A DNA stretch of 64,000 bases from Mesorhizobium hawassense (GCF_003289945.1 NZ_QMBP01000009.1:62001-126000), one strand, 5' to 3'. Shown: positions 25,383 through 34,603, counted from the stretch's first letter. A program made the numbers and translations. The notes: generated by a model not told the origin, from the sequence alone.

Positions 25383-26345
25383 TTAGAAGGCGACCTTGTC
25401 GCCGCCCTTCAGGGACAGGATCGCGCGCGCCTCGCCGGGCGTCGCCACCTCCATGCCGAGCCCTTCGATGATCTTGCGCGCCAGCACGACCTGCTCGGCG
25501 TTCGATTTGGCGAGCTTGCCCCTGCCGGCCCACAGGCTGTCTTCCAGCCCGACCCTTATGTTGCCGCCGAGCGCCGCCGACTGCGCGGCAATGCGCAGCT
25601 GGCTGGCGCCGGCGCCGAGCACCGACCAGCGGAACTGGTCGCCGAACAGCCGGTCGGCGGTGCGCTTCATATGGGCTACGTCTTCCGGGTGTGTGCCGAT
25701 GCCGCCGAGCAGGCCGAAAACCGACTGAACGAAGAAAGGCGGCTTCACCAGCCCGCGCTCGGCGAAATGAGCGAGGTTGTAAAGATGGGCGATGTCGTAG
25801 CACTCGAACTCGAAGCGCGTGCCGTTGTCGTAGCAAGTTGCCAGGATGTATTCGATGTCCTTGAACGAGTTGCGGAAAACGAGATCGCGCGTCGCCTCCA
25901 GATGTGGCTTTTCCCAATCGAACTTGAAGGTCTCGTATTTGTCGGCCAGGTGATAGAGGCCGAAATTGATCGAGCCCATGTTGAGCGAAGCCACCTCCGG
26001 CTTGAATTGAGCGGCCGGGCGCACCCTCTCCTCGACCTTCATGTAGGGGCTGCCGCCGGTGGTGATGTTGATCGCCGCGCTGGTGCCTTGCTTGACGCGC
26101 GGCAGGAAGCGGGCAAAGGCCTCCGGCGTCTGGTCGGGTTTGCCGGTCTCCGGGTCGCGGGCGTGCAGGTGCAGGATCGCCGCGCCCGCTTCGGCCGCCG
26201 CGATCGCCTCCGAAGCGATCTGGTCCGGGGTGATCGGCAGATAGGGCGACATGGTCGGCGTATGGATCGCGCCTGTCACCGCGCAGGTGATGATGACCTT
26301 GCCCTTGGCCGTTTGGGCGCTGGGTTTGCGGCTGGTTTCGCTCAT
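25383..26345 (-). CDS. Beta-keto acid cleavage enzyme (BKACE, DUF849)
   Basis: 320 residues. ATG 26345 overlaps the stop of the previous gene (ATGA). The zinc-dependent BKACE fold shows ILHLHARDPETGKPDQ with the two metal His, Glu in CYDIAHL region, and GGIGTHPEDV. The family condenses a beta-keto acid with acetyl-CoA and splits it to acetoacetate and a CoA ester. Its position next to a 3-hydroxyacyl-type dehydrogenase suggests that the dehydrogenase makes the 3-keto acid it cleaves. The specific substrate is unknown. Confidence 0.9.
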   Translation of the reverse strand: MSETSRKPSAQTAKGKVIITCAVTGAIHTPTMSPYLPITPDQIASEAIAAAEAGAAILHLHARDPETGKPDQTPEAFARFLPRVKQGTSAAINITTGGSPYMKVEERVRPAAQFKPEVASLNMGSINFGLYHLADKYETFKFDWEKPHLEATRDLVFRNSFKDIEYILATCYDNGTRFEFECYDIAHLYNLAHFAERGLVKPPFFVQSVFGLLGGIGTHPEDVAHMKRTADRLFGDQFRWSVLGAGASQLRIAAQSAALGGNIRVGLEDSLWAGRGKLAKSNAEQVVLARKIIEGLGMEVATPGEARAILSLKGGDKVAF

Positions 26346-27289
26346 TGTCCAAACTCCTGATCCGATTTCTTCTTGTGCGCCGCCAGCGCCATCAGCCGCC
26401 GATCCCGCCACACCTGGCGATCGCCAAGGTCTTTTCTGGGCAATCGCTTGCTGCGCTCGGCCTCGACGGTCTCCATCACCTCGCCGCCCCAGTCGACACG
26501 ACGCAGCATCTGCGGAAAGATGTTGGAATAGATTCCCTGATAGCGCTCGACATAGTCGCGCACGCCGCCGGGCGCGTTGAGATCGATGGTCTCGAACGGC
26601 CCCATGAAAGACCAGCGCAGCGCCAGCCCATCGCGAATGCCTATGTCGACGTCCTCGACGCTGGCGTAGCCGTCCGCGACCAGCCGGAAGGCCTCTTCCA
26701 AGAGAGCGCCCTGCAGGCGGTTCATAACGAAGCCGTCGAGCTCGCGCTTCATCACCAGCGGCGCGTGGCCGGCATCGACGAGGAAGGCGCGGGTTCTTTC
26801 GAGCGTCTCGGCGGAGGTCCATGGCGCCGGCACCACCTCCGCGGCCGGAATGAGATAGGGCGGGTTGATCGGATGCACGACCAGGCAGCGGTGCCGCCCT
26901 TGCAGATGGTCGGTGAATTTCGACGGCAAAAGCGCCGAGGTGGAGCTAGCGATGACCGTTTGCGGGCGAGCAAGCTTATCGATCAGGGAGAATACTTCCC
27001 GCTTCACATCGAGGTTTTCAGGCGTGTTCTCCTGGACATGGGCTGCATCGGCCAGCGCCTCCGCCAGCTCGCTGACGACAGCGATGCGGCCCAGCACGGT
27101 GGCGACGGATTGCCCGCGCAGCAGGTCATTGGCGGCTAGGTCGCCGAGCACGCCGGCGATGTAGTCGCGCGCCCCGCCCGTCGCGGTCGGCGACTGGTCC
27201 CACATACGCACATCGTGACCGGCGCGGGCGAAGCTGATCGCCCAGGCCCGTCCGATGAACCCGCTTCCGACAATTGCAACCGTGGCCAT
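26342..27289 (-). CDS. 3-hydroxyacyl-CoA dehydrogenase-family enzyme (carnitine/L-gulonate dehydrogenase-like)
   Basis: 315 residues. VAIVGSGFIGRAWA is the NAD-binding glycine motif; SSTSALLPS and VVHPINPPYLIPAAEVV hold the catalytic region of the group that includes L-gulonate 3-dehydrogenase and carnitine dehydrogenase. These oxidise the 3-hydroxyl of a free acid, not a CoA ester. Next to BKACE, this is the same pair used for carnitine breakdown, but the operon has a sugar transporter and lactonase, so a sugar acid is the better guess. The 3' end overlaps the BKACE start. Confidence 0.88.
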   Translation of the reverse strand: MATVAIVGSGFIGRAWAISFARAGHDVRMWDQSPTATGGARDYIAGVLGDLAANDLLRGQSVATVLGRIAVVSELAEALADAAHVQENTPENLDVKREVFSLIDKLARPQTVIASSTSALLPSKFTDHLQGRHRCLVVHPINPPYLIPAAEVVPAPWTSAETLERTRAFLVDAGHAPLVMKRELDGFVMNRLQGALLEEAFRLVADGYASVEDVDIGIRDGLALRWSFMGPFETIDLNAPGGVRDYVERYQGIYSNIFPQMLRRVDWGGEVMETVEAERSKRLPRKDLGDRQVWRDRRLMALAAHKKKSDQEFGQ

Positions 27290-27298
27290 CCCTGATCC

Positions 27299-28105
27299 TC
27301 ACAACGTCTCGACATTGCCGTCGACGCCGAGCGACTGCCCGGAAATGTTGATGCCGGCGTCCGACAGCAAGAAGGCGACCATCGAGGCCACGTCGTAGGG
27401 GCTGGTCATGCGGCGCAGCGAGATGTTCTGCAGATAGCGTCCGGTCATCTCCTCGTGACTGATGCCGACCTGCCTGGCGCGCGCCGAGATGACGCCTTCG
27501 ATGCGTGGCCCCTCGATGATGCCGGGCAGGATGGCATTGACCCTGATGCCTTGCGGGCCGAGCTCCTTGGCCAGGCTCTGCGTGAAACCGATGACGCCGA
27601 ACTTGGCGGCCGAATAGGGCGTGCGGAACGCATAACCGTGGCGGCCTGCCGCCGACGACATCGAGACGATCGAACCGCCGCCCGCCGCCTTGATCAGCGG
27701 CACGGCGCGCCGCGCGCAGAGAAACTGGCCGGTCAGACAAACGTCGATGCAGCGTCGCCAGTCGTCAGGATCGATCTCGTCGACACCGCCCGTCGGTCCG
27801 GCGATACCGGCATTGTTGATCAGCGCGTCGAGCCCTCCGAGTTTTTGCTCCACGGCCTCGAACAGCCGGTCGACGTCGTCGTCGCGCGAGACGTCGGCCT
27901 TGACCGCGTCGACCAGTGCGATCTTCTTAGGCGCGGCGGCCAGAGCCTCGTCGGACACGTCGCAGACCATTATGCGCGCGCCGAGCCGCGACAGCGTTTC
28001 GGCGATGGCGAAACCTATGCCGCCTGCACCTGCCGTCACCAGCACGCGCTGTCCCTTCAGCCCGGCCAGAAATTCGTCCGCCGACACTGGTGCCTTTGAG
28101 CTCAT
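27299..28105 (-). CDS. Short-chain dehydrogenase/reductase
   Basis: 268 residues. Classical SDR features are present: TAGAGGIGFAIA for NAD(P), NNAG, the catalytic Ser in SMSSAAG, and Tyr/Lys in PYSAAKFG. The last residues form the usual C-terminal strand. It lies nine bases before the 3-hydroxyacyl-type gene, in the same operon. The likely job is oxidation of the imported sugar or sugar derivative at one hydroxyl, feeding the lactonase or the 3-dehydrogenase. Confidence 0.9.
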   Translation of the reverse strand: MSSKAPVSADEFLAGLKGQRVLVTAGAGGIGFAIAETLSRLGARIMVCDVSDEALAAAPKKIALVDAVKADVSRDDDVDRLFEAVEQKLGGLDALINNAGIAGPTGGVDEIDPDDWRRCIDVCLTGQFLCARRAVPLIKAAGGGSIVSMSSAAGRHGYAFRTPYSAAKFGVIGFTQSLAKELGPQGIRVNAILPGIIEGPRIEGVISARARQVGISHEEMTGRYLQNISLRRMTSPYDVASMVAFLLSDAGINISGQSLGVDGNVETL

Positions 28106-28117
28106 AGTTCAGTCCTT

Positions 28118-30193
28118 TCATTGCAGCCGCCGTTCGCGCAGCGCCATGACGGCGCCCAGAACGACCAGCCCGTAGAGAATTGCCCGCGTTGCATAGGGCA
28201 GCGTGGTGCCGGCCAGCAGCATCTGCAGCGCCGTCAAAAGCAGCACGCCGCCGAGCATGCCGAGATAGTGGCCGCGCCCGCCAGTGATCAGCGCTCCGCC
28301 GACCACCACGACGGCGATCGACGGCAACAGGTAGTCGTCGCCCATGCCAAGGCTCGCCTGGCCCGAAAAGCCGGTCAGCATGACGCCGACAATGGCAGCG
28401 CAGACGGCCGAAAGCATATAGACCAGGATCAGCGTGCGCTCGACGCCGATGCCCGACAGACGCGCCGCGCGCAGCCCGTTGCCGATGCCATACACCCGGC
28501 GTCCGAACGGCGTGCGCCCGAGCAGCAGCACTGCCCCGGCCACGAACACCACCATCAACAGAACGACCGGCGTGACAAAACCGAACTTGGCCGTCATGAA
28601 CCAGCGCAGCATCGGCGAGGAAAAGCCGGCCGGCGTTCCCTGCGAATAGAGCAGCGCGAAACCCTGCAGGATGCCGTTGGTGGCGAGCGTCATGACGATC
28701 GGCGAGATGCCGAGATAGGCGATGCCGAAGCCGTTGGCGAAACCGATGGCGCAGGCCATCATCAGCACGACCGGCAAGGCGTACACAAGAGCGGAGTCGG
28801 AGCCGTTGACCATGCCGGCGAGGATGATGCCGGAAATGCCGATCGTCCACGGCACGGAAAGGTCCAGGCCGCCGGTCAGGATGACGGTTCCCTGCCCCAG
28901 CGCCGACACGGCGAGGAAGGACGACAGGACCAGCAACGAGTTCCAGTAGCCCGGATTGAGGATGGCGCGGCCGAGCCAGATCTGTGTGACGATCACGATC
29001 GCCAGCAGGCAGACATAGGCAGGCAGCGCATAGCGCAGCGCCTCGGCGTTGCGCAGGCGAAACGCCGGGCGTGGCGATGCCGGCCGGCGCTGGGCATTCG
29101 ACGGTTCGGCGACTTTGAGCCGCCGGTCGATCGGTTCGAGCTGCGAAGGCAACATCCCGGCGCGCCAGGCGGCCAGCCGGGCACGCGCCGCGCGCAGTTG
29201 CGCGGCAAGCACGGATGTGTGGGACAAGGATCCGGCAAGAGCCGCCAGCACCAGAATTGTGCCTTCCGCGATGGTCGAATAGTAAGCCGACACATTGAGC
29301 ACCAGCAGGATGTTCACGACCATCATCAGGATGTAGGCGCCGAAGACGGTGCCGACCGGACCACCCTGCCCGCCGCCAAGGCGCGAGCCGCCGACGACGA
29401 CCGCGGCGAACATCGACAAAAGCAGTGGGTTGCCGACCAGCGGGTCGCCGCTGCCGGTCTGCGCGCTGATGAACACACCGGCGAGACCGTAGCAGCCGCC
29501 GGCGATCACATAGACGGCAAAGCGCACCAGCACGATGTTGATGCCGACGGAAGCGGCCGAATCCACGTCGCTGCCGACGGCATAGAGCGCGGTGCCGAAA
29601 CGGGTTCCCTTCAGCCAGAACCAGGCGAGCAGCACCACGCCGATCACCACCAGCGGCATTGGCAGCCAGCCGGCGATCGCATCGCCGAGATAGAAGGTGC
29701 CGAGATCGGGCGACACGAAGCCGCCGGGCTTGTCCATGACCAGCAGCGTCACCCCCTGCAGGATGAACATGGTGGACAGCGTCACCACGATGGGCTGCAT
29801 GCGCAGCACCGCGATGAAGAAGCCGTTGAAGGCGCCCACCGCCATGCCGACACCGATGCCGACCGTCGTCCACAACAGGATGCTGGCGCCCGGCGCCATC
29901 GGGTCCATGCTCGATGCCAGCACGACATTGACCAGCGAAATCACCGCGCCGGCGGAGAGATCGAAGCCCCCCGAAAGGATCACGATGGTCTGGCCGATCG
30001 CCGCGAGCGCCGATGTCGCGCCGCCGCTCGACAGGAACGACACGTCGAAATAGGTCAACGGCCCGGCGCTGATCCAGTCGACGATGAAAAGTAGGATCGC
30101 AAGCACGGCCGCGGCGATCAGCGCGCCGCGATTGCGCATCAGCGCGCGGCGCAGCCCAAGGCCCATGGAAACAGGAGACGAACCGCTGCTCAT
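28118..30193 (-). CDS. Fused double permease of a ribose-type sugar ABC transporter
   Basis: 691 residues, about twice the usual 320-340 of RbsC-type permeases. Two complete homologous membrane domains occupy about 20-330 and 385-690, each with the family's GGFDLSAGA or GGLDLSVPW motif and the long hydrophobic helices. They are joined by a hydrophilic linker of roughly 50 residues (about 330-385). Normally two copies of one permease, or two separate genes, form the channel; here one chain supplies both halves. The start overlaps the end of the ATPase gene by four bases. Confidence 0.92.
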   Translation of the reverse strand: MSSGSSPVSMGLGLRRALMRNRGALIAAAVLAILLFIVDWISAGPLTYFDVSFLSSGGATSALAAIGQTIVILSGGFDLSAGAVISLVNVVLASSMDPMAPGASILLWTTVGIGVGMAVGAFNGFFIAVLRMQPIVVTLSTMFILQGVTLLVMDKPGGFVSPDLGTFYLGDAIAGWLPMPLVVIGVVLLAWFWLKGTRFGTALYAVGSDVDSAASVGINIVLVRFAVYVIAGGCYGLAGVFISAQTGSGDPLVGNPLLLSMFAAVVVGGSRLGGGQGGPVGTVFGAYILMMVVNILLVLNVSAYYSTIAEGTILVLAALAGSLSHTSVLAAQLRAARARLAAWRAGMLPSQLEPIDRRLKVAEPSNAQRRPASPRPAFRLRNAEALRYALPAYVCLLAIVIVTQIWLGRAILNPGYWNSLLVLSSFLAVSALGQGTVILTGGLDLSVPWTIGISGIILAGMVNGSDSALVYALPVVLMMACAIGFANGFGIAYLGISPIVMTLATNGILQGFALLYSQGTPAGFSSPMLRWFMTAKFGFVTPVVLLMVVFVAGAVLLLGRTPFGRRVYGIGNGLRAARLSGIGVERTLILVYMLSAVCAAIVGVMLTGFSGQASLGMGDDYLLPSIAVVVVGGALITGGRGHYLGMLGGVLLLTALQMLLAGTTLPYATRAILYGLVVLGAVMALRERRLQ

Positions 30194-31722
30194 GCGGCGA
30201 CATCCCCGGCATGCCCGAGCGCCGGCCGCATGATGGCGGGCTCGGTGATGGCGTCTCCTTCGAGTTCGGCCGCGATGTGTCCGTCATAGAGAACAAGGAT
30301 CCGGTCGCATTGGTGAACCAGCTCGGGGATTTCGGTCGAGTGCAGCAGGATCGAGCCGCCGGCGGCGACGTAGTTTCGCATCATCACATAGAGCTCATGC
30401 TTGGTGCCGACATCGATGCCGCGCGTGGGATCGAACAGGAGCAGGATGCGGCTCTGCGCCACCAGCCATTTGGCGATCGCGATCTTCTGCTGGTTGCCGC
30501 CGGAAAATGCGCCGGCCCGCGTCCACAAGGCACGGCGGTCGACCTCGACGGTGGCGAATGCTTCCTCGACCGAGCGGCTCTCGGCAGCGGCGTCGACAAG
30601 GCCGAGCCGTGTGAAACGCGACACGACCGGCAGCGTGGCGTTCTGGCTGCCCGACAATTTGAGGAACAGACCCTCGGATTTGCGATCCTCGGGCACGAGT
30701 CCGATCGCCATGTTGGGCCTAAGCGCATCCGCCGGTGAGCCGAGCCACACCTTGCGGCCGTCGACAAGGATGTGGCCCCGGGTGATTTCGGCCATGCCGA
30801 AGCAGGCCAGGAACAGGTCCTGCTGGCCCATGCCCTGTAGTCCGGCAACGCCCAGGATTTCACCACGGCGCAGATCGAAGCTGGCGCCGTCGAGCTTGCG
30901 TCCGACCTTGAGATCGCGCGCGCCCAGTACCGGCGGGCCGAAAGCCTGGGCGCCGTCGGGCTTGGGCGGGAAAGTCTGTTCGATGCTGCGGCCGATGATC
31001 TTTTCGATGACGTCGGCGTCCGAGATATCGCCAACCGGCGCGGTCACGATGTGGCGGCCGTTTCTCAGGATCGTCAGCGTATCGCAAAAGGCGCGCACCT
31101 CGCGCATGCGATGAGTGATGAAGACAATCGTGGTGCCCGCCGCTTTCAGCCTGGCAATGATGTCGCCCAGCCAATCGACGTCGCGGCCGGCCAGCGTCGA
31201 AGTCGGCTCGTCGAGCAGCAGGATGCGCGGCTTGCGATGGACCGCCCGGGCGATCTCGATCTTCTGGCGCACGGAAAGCTCGAGTTCGCCCACCTCGGCG
31301 TCGAGATCGACGGCAAAACCGAGATCGTCGATATGGCGGCGCACTGCCTGGCGCGCCGCCTTGCGGCGGATCAGACCGGTCACGCCGACAGGAGCATAGG
31401 GCAAAAGCATGTTGTCGAGGACGGAAAGATCGCGCACCAGGGTCATCTCCTGGAACGCCGTCTGCACGCCCAGCGCATGTGCGGCGCGCGGCGCGCCATA
31501 GCCGATCTCCTTGCCGAAGACCCTGATATGACCGGCACTCGGTCGCACCAGTCCCGACAGCAATTTGACCAGGGTCGATTTGCCGGCTCCGTTCTCCCCA
31601 AGCAGCGCGTGGACGCTGCCGGGCTCGACGCGAAACGACACGCCGTCCAGCGCGACGGTCGGGCCGAAGGCCTTGCCGATGCCGTCGATCTCAATGGCGG
31701 GGAGCGCGGAGTGTTCGGTCAT
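30190..31722 (-). CDS. Sugar ABC transporter ATPase with two nucleotide-binding domains (RbsA-type)
   Basis: 510 residues from ATG 31722, with GAGG just before; an ATG at 31758 would add 12 residues and lacks a ribosome site. The first domain has Walker A GENGAGKST, signature-like LSVRQKIEIARA and Walker B ILLLDEPTSTL. The second has a weak Walker A but FSGGNQQKIAIAKWL and LLFDPTRGID. This tandem layout is typical of ribose/xylose/myo-inositol-type importers. It pairs with the fused permease and the binding protein. Confidence 0.94.
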   Translation of the reverse strand: MTEHSALPAIEIDGIGKAFGPTVALDGVSFRVEPGSVHALLGENGAGKSTLVKLLSGLVRPSAGHIRVFGKEIGYGAPRAAHALGVQTAFQEMTLVRDLSVLDNMLLPYAPVGVTGLIRRKAARQAVRRHIDDLGFAVDLDAEVGELELSVRQKIEIARAVHRKPRILLLDEPTSTLAGRDVDWLGDIIARLKAAGTTIVFITHRMREVRAFCDTLTILRNGRHIVTAPVGDISDADVIEKIIGRSIEQTFPPKPDGAQAFGPPVLGARDLKVGRKLDGASFDLRRGEILGVAGLQGMGQQDLFLACFGMAEITRGHILVDGRKVWLGSPADALRPNMAIGLVPEDRKSEGLFLKLSGSQNATLPVVSRFTRLGLVDAAAESRSVEEAFATVEVDRRALWTRAGAFSGGNQQKIAIAKWLVAQSRILLLFDPTRGIDVGTKHELYVMMRNYVAAGGSILLHSTEIPELVHQCDRILVLYDGHIAAELEGDAITEPAIMRPALGHAGDVAA

Positions 31723-31821
31723 GTCCTCGATCACCGGGCTACGCCCTTCGAAACGCATTAGCGTGGATCGACGATGCGTGGACAGAACGCCCGCGCATCG
31801 TCGAGATTTGCCTTGGGAGGC

Positions 31822-32949
31822 TCAGTTCTCCGGCTGCCCGACAAGCGCGGCGTTGAGGCCGATCTCGGGCGTCTGGTCCGAAAAGATCGAGGCGAACCAG
31901 CCGGGGTTGGAAACCAGCGACGGCTTGAAGACGTTGCAGCCGGCCTTCATCTCCTCCCACGTGCCTTCATTGCACAACTTGATAGTCTCATTGGTGACGA
32001 CCGGCAGCGGCAGGATCGTGGTTTTCGGCACATCCTTGCCTTCGATCGCTTCGACGGCAAGCTTAAGCGCCAACGCACCCGAGTAGGGTGGCGAAGCGTA
32101 GGATATGCGCTGGGCGCCCGCCGGCGCGTAAGGGGCAGCCGCGCCTTCGACTTCGGTGCCCTGCGGCAGCATCTGAATGCGGCCGCCATTGGAGCCTTCG
32201 CCCGCACATGGCAGCAGCTCGCTGGCTTTCTTGCCTGCCTCGAGCTGCATCGAATTGGCGGTGAAGCAGCCGACTTGCATCCACAGCCCATTGATGTCGC
32301 CCCAGCTCCGGGTCGCGAGGATCTTGGACAGTTCGGTCCGGGCAACCGCCTGGCTCCACATGCCGACAGCCTCGCCGACAATCTTGATGTCGGGATATTT
32401 GGCAAAGACTTCCTTGGCTGCCTTGGTGCGCTGGTCGTCGACCGATGTTCCGGGAACCCCCGTGATGGCGATGATATTGCCCTTGCCGTTGAGCTTCTTG
32501 ACCAGCCATTCGGCGGTTACCCTGCCCGCTTCCAACTGGTCGATATGGACATTGTAGGCGCAGGGCTCGGTGATCTCGGCGTCATAGGCGAAGACCTTCA
32601 CCCCCTTGTCGCAGGCGTTCTTCACCACCTGATTGAGCGCGGTCGGCGAGATCGGATAGACGACAATCGCCTCGGCGCCGCTTTGCACCATGGCGTTGAT
32701 CTGCTGGATCTGGCGCTGCGCGTTGGGTCCGGCCACCTGGACCTGCAGGTCAACCTTGTCGGCCAGGCTCTTGTGAGCGGCAATGGCCTTGACCATGTTT
32801 GCCGCCTCGGCCTGCCAATCGTTGCCGATGTAGCTCATGCTGAGAAAGATCTTGTGCTTTCCGGCTGCTTCGGCGCCCGACACACCAAAGGCGCAAGCGG
32901 CCATGCCGGCCAGCAGCGCGAGCTGCCGGACTTTCAATCCGATTTCCAT
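31822..32949 (-). CDS. Periplasmic sugar-binding protein of the ABC transporter
   Basis: 375 residues from ATG 32949 (GGGAGG upstream). The signal peptide runs to SGAEAAG. The mature protein is a type I sugar-binding fold: FLSMSYIGNDWQAE, AIVVYPISPTALN, VFAYDAEITEPCAYN, VAVGMWSQ region and the C-terminal lobe. It is the first gene of the operon and lies 100 bases before the ATPase gene. The ligand is not evident; the family binds pentoses, hexoses and polyols. Confidence 0.92.
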   Translation of the reverse strand: MEIGLKVRQLALLAGMAACAFGVSGAEAAGKHKIFLSMSYIGNDWQAEAANMVKAIAAHKSLADKVDLQVQVAGPNAQRQIQQINAMVQSGAEAIVVYPISPTALNQVVKNACDKGVKVFAYDAEITEPCAYNVHIDQLEAGRVTAEWLVKKLNGKGNIIAITGVPGTSVDDQRTKAAKEVFAKYPDIKIVGEAVGMWSQAVARTELSKILATRSWGDINGLWMQVGCFTANSMQLEAGKKASELLPCAGEGSNGGRIQMLPQGTEVEGAAAPYAPAGAQRISYASPPYSGALALKLAVEAIEGKDVPKTTILPLPVVTNETIKLCNEGTWEEMKAGCNVFKPSLVSNPGWFASIFSDQTPEIGLNAALVGQPEN

Positions 32950-33028
32950 GTGAATTCCTCCCGATACCAGCGAACGCTTCCCAAGGACCCGAAACGTGGC
33001 CCTTGTCATTCGGCGGCTGCGACCGTAC

Positions 33029-33054
33029 CATCATTTGATCAAAGATCAATGATG
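33029..33054. promoter_or_regulatory. Inverted repeat between the divergent sugar operon and GntR gene
   Basis: CATCATT-T-GATC-AAA-GATC-AATGATG: the arms CATCATT and AATGATG, and the inner GATC pair, face each other with one extra T. TTTGATCAAA at 33034-33043 is itself a perfect palindrome. It lies 79 bases upstream of the binding-protein start and about 107 before the GntR start, a typical place for the operator of an FCD-type GntR regulator. Confidence 0.6.
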
Positions 33055-33160
33055 AAATAGCGTTATTTCGAGTGAGGCGCGGACGCTTGACGCAGCAGCC
33101 GGAACCTTGCATTCGGGAAGCAGGTAACAGAGTGGTCTTACGCGGGAAGATTGACGGGAG

Positions 33161-33841
33161 ATGGCTGGAGCGGCGTTCAGGAAGCCGGGTGTGGAAATCG
33201 CACCGCTGTCCAAGGAAACTTTGCAGGACAGGGTTTACCGGCATGTCACGGAACTGATCCTCGACGGCAGCATCGTGCCCGGCGAGATGGTGACGGTGCA
33301 AAGCCTTGCCGACGCCTTCGGCGTCAGCCCGATGCCGGTCAGGGAGGCGCTTAGGCGCCTCACCGCCGCCAACGCGCTGATGGTGGTGTCGGGCCGCTCC
33401 ATAGGAATTCCGGCCCTGAGCCGCGCGCGCCTCGTCGATCTCAGGAATGTCCGCTTCGAGATCGAGGCGATTGCCGCCGCATGGGCGGCCGAGCGCATGA
33501 GCGACCAGGACATCGCACGGCTGCGCCAGCTTCTGGATGCACTTGAACAGGCCAATGCGGCTGGCGACGTCAAATCTTACCTGCGCGCCAACTACGCCTT
33601 CCATTTCTCGATCTATCGGGCGGCGGGCTCCGAAAACATCCTCAGCATCATCGAGAATCTGTGGCTGCAGATCAGCCCCTATTTCAACATGCTGCACGAT
33701 TCCGGAAACTATTCGACGGCCAACGAGCACCATCAGGAGATGTTTGCCGCGTTGCGAGACCGAGACGCGCAAGCGGTCAGCAAGGCCATCCGCGCCGATA
33801 TCGACGCCGCTTTCCAAGTCCTGGTCGATCTGCTGAAATAG
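33161..33841 (+). CDS. GntR-family regulator with FCD ligand domain
   Basis: 226 residues. The winged HTH is at about 18-85 (LQDRVYRHVTELILDGSI, then VQSLADAFGVSPMPVREALRRL). The FCD domain follows, with helices and metal-binding residues such as NYAFHFSIYRAA and NEHHQEMFAAL. It is divergent from the sugar operon and most likely represses it until a sugar acid or intermediate binds. The candidate operator lies between them. GGGAG touches the ATG, so the start may be slightly off. Confidence 0.92.
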   Translation: MAGAAFRKPGVEIAPLSKETLQDRVYRHVTELILDGSIVPGEMVTVQSLADAFGVSPMPVREALRRLTAANALMVVSGRSIGIPALSRARLVDLRNVRFEIEAIAAAWAAERMSDQDIARLRQLLDALEQANAAGDVKSYLRANYAFHFSIYRAAGSENILSIIENLWLQISPYFNMLHDSGNYSTANEHHQEMFAALRDRDAQAVSKAIRADIDAAFQVLVDLLK

Positions 33842-33881
33842 GATTTCACGCACCGGGCCGCTCAGCAGTCGGCGGATGAAT

Positions 33882-34463
33882 TCAAGGCGGATCAGTTTTG
33901 CAGCTTGCGGCGATCTGGCCGATTGCCTCGGAGAGACCCGCGAGCTCGAAGTCAGCCTCGCCGCGTCCCGACAGGAGGCCGAAGCGCCATGACAGCGTCA
34001 GCCGGTTCGCTGAAGCCAGGCGCTTGATGCCGTCGTCTCCATCCCTGACCAGCGTTCTGCCGCGCGAGCCGACCGACCAGCTTTCATCGGTTTTGCCGCC
34101 GCCATCGACAATGACGGAGATGGTGATCTTGCGGCTGGCGGAGACGGCATCGCTGAGCTGCAGCCATTCGCTCCAGCGTGGTTCGCCATCGGGCCGGCAA
34201 GCCAAGGTCAGCACCGGGCTGTACCCCAGCGCGCCGCCCCCGGTGATCAGCTTGTTGCTGGCATGCAGCGATGCCGTGACCTGTTCGTCGCTGCCGGTGT
34301 TTACGCGCCAGTTGCCGAGATCCGGCCCAGTCCGGTCACCTCCTTCGGCCGCCACCAATAGGAACGCTGCCGAGTCCGGCTCGGCGCGGACGCCCCCAAC
34401 GATCACTGCCAGCAAGAGCGCCGGGGCAATAACCACGCCTCTTATCAAGAACCCCAGCCTCAC
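33882..34463 (-). CDS. Secreted protein resembling TagO/VasI
   Basis: 193 residues from a GTG at 34463, chosen because GGAGG lies 5 bases upstream and a signal peptide follows at once (FLIRGVVIAPALLLAVIVGG, then VRAEP). No ATG start is available. The mature part reads like the TagO/VasI group: TLACRPDGEPRWSEW, ITISVIVDGGG, then RLTLSWRF and a Cys at the end (ASCK), which could pair with the first. TagO accompanies some type VI systems, but no T6SS genes are in the window, so the match is suggestive only. Confidence 0.6.
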   Translation of the reverse strand: MRLGFLIRGVVIAPALLLAVIVGGVRAEPDSAAFLLVAAEGGDRTGPDLGNWRVNTGSDEQVTASLHASNKLITGGGALGYSPVLTLACRPDGEPRWSEWLQLSDAVSASRKITISVIVDGGGKTDESWSVGSRGRTLVRDGDDGIKRLASANRLTLSWRFGLLSGRGEADFELAGLSEAIGQIAASCKTDPP

Positions 34464-34576
34464 AAGTGCCTCCACACATCCGCGAAATGCGATGAAAAAC
34501 AGATAATGTTCAATGGATGGTATCGCCAGCGGTAGTTGATCAAGACAATTTGCCTGCGTTGCCGCGCCGCCACAAT

Positions 34577-34603
34577 GAAAAAGGCCGCCCGGAGGCGGCC
34601 TTT
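34577..34603 (-). terminator. Rho-independent terminator of tig
   Basis: On the minus strand GGCCGCC and GGCGGCC form a 7-base-pair stem with a four-base loop, followed by TTTTT. It begins about 24 bases after the trigger-factor stop. Confidence 0.85.

Noticed and set aside
25383..26822. Extending the BKACE gene upstream to a 479-residue protein
   Set aside because: The extra 159 residues overlap the dehydrogenase gene in another frame; the ATG at 26345 in the ATGA overlap is the usual coupled start.
25383..27289. Carnitine degradation as the role of the dehydrogenase/BKACE pair
   Set aside because: The enzyme pair fits, but the operon has a ribose-type sugar importer and a lactonase and no betaine-CoA thioesterase or carnitine transporter.
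28121..30094. A 657-codon plus-strand open frame opposite the double permease
   Set aside because: Antisense of a hydrophobic membrane protein gene, giving an unnatural charged protein.
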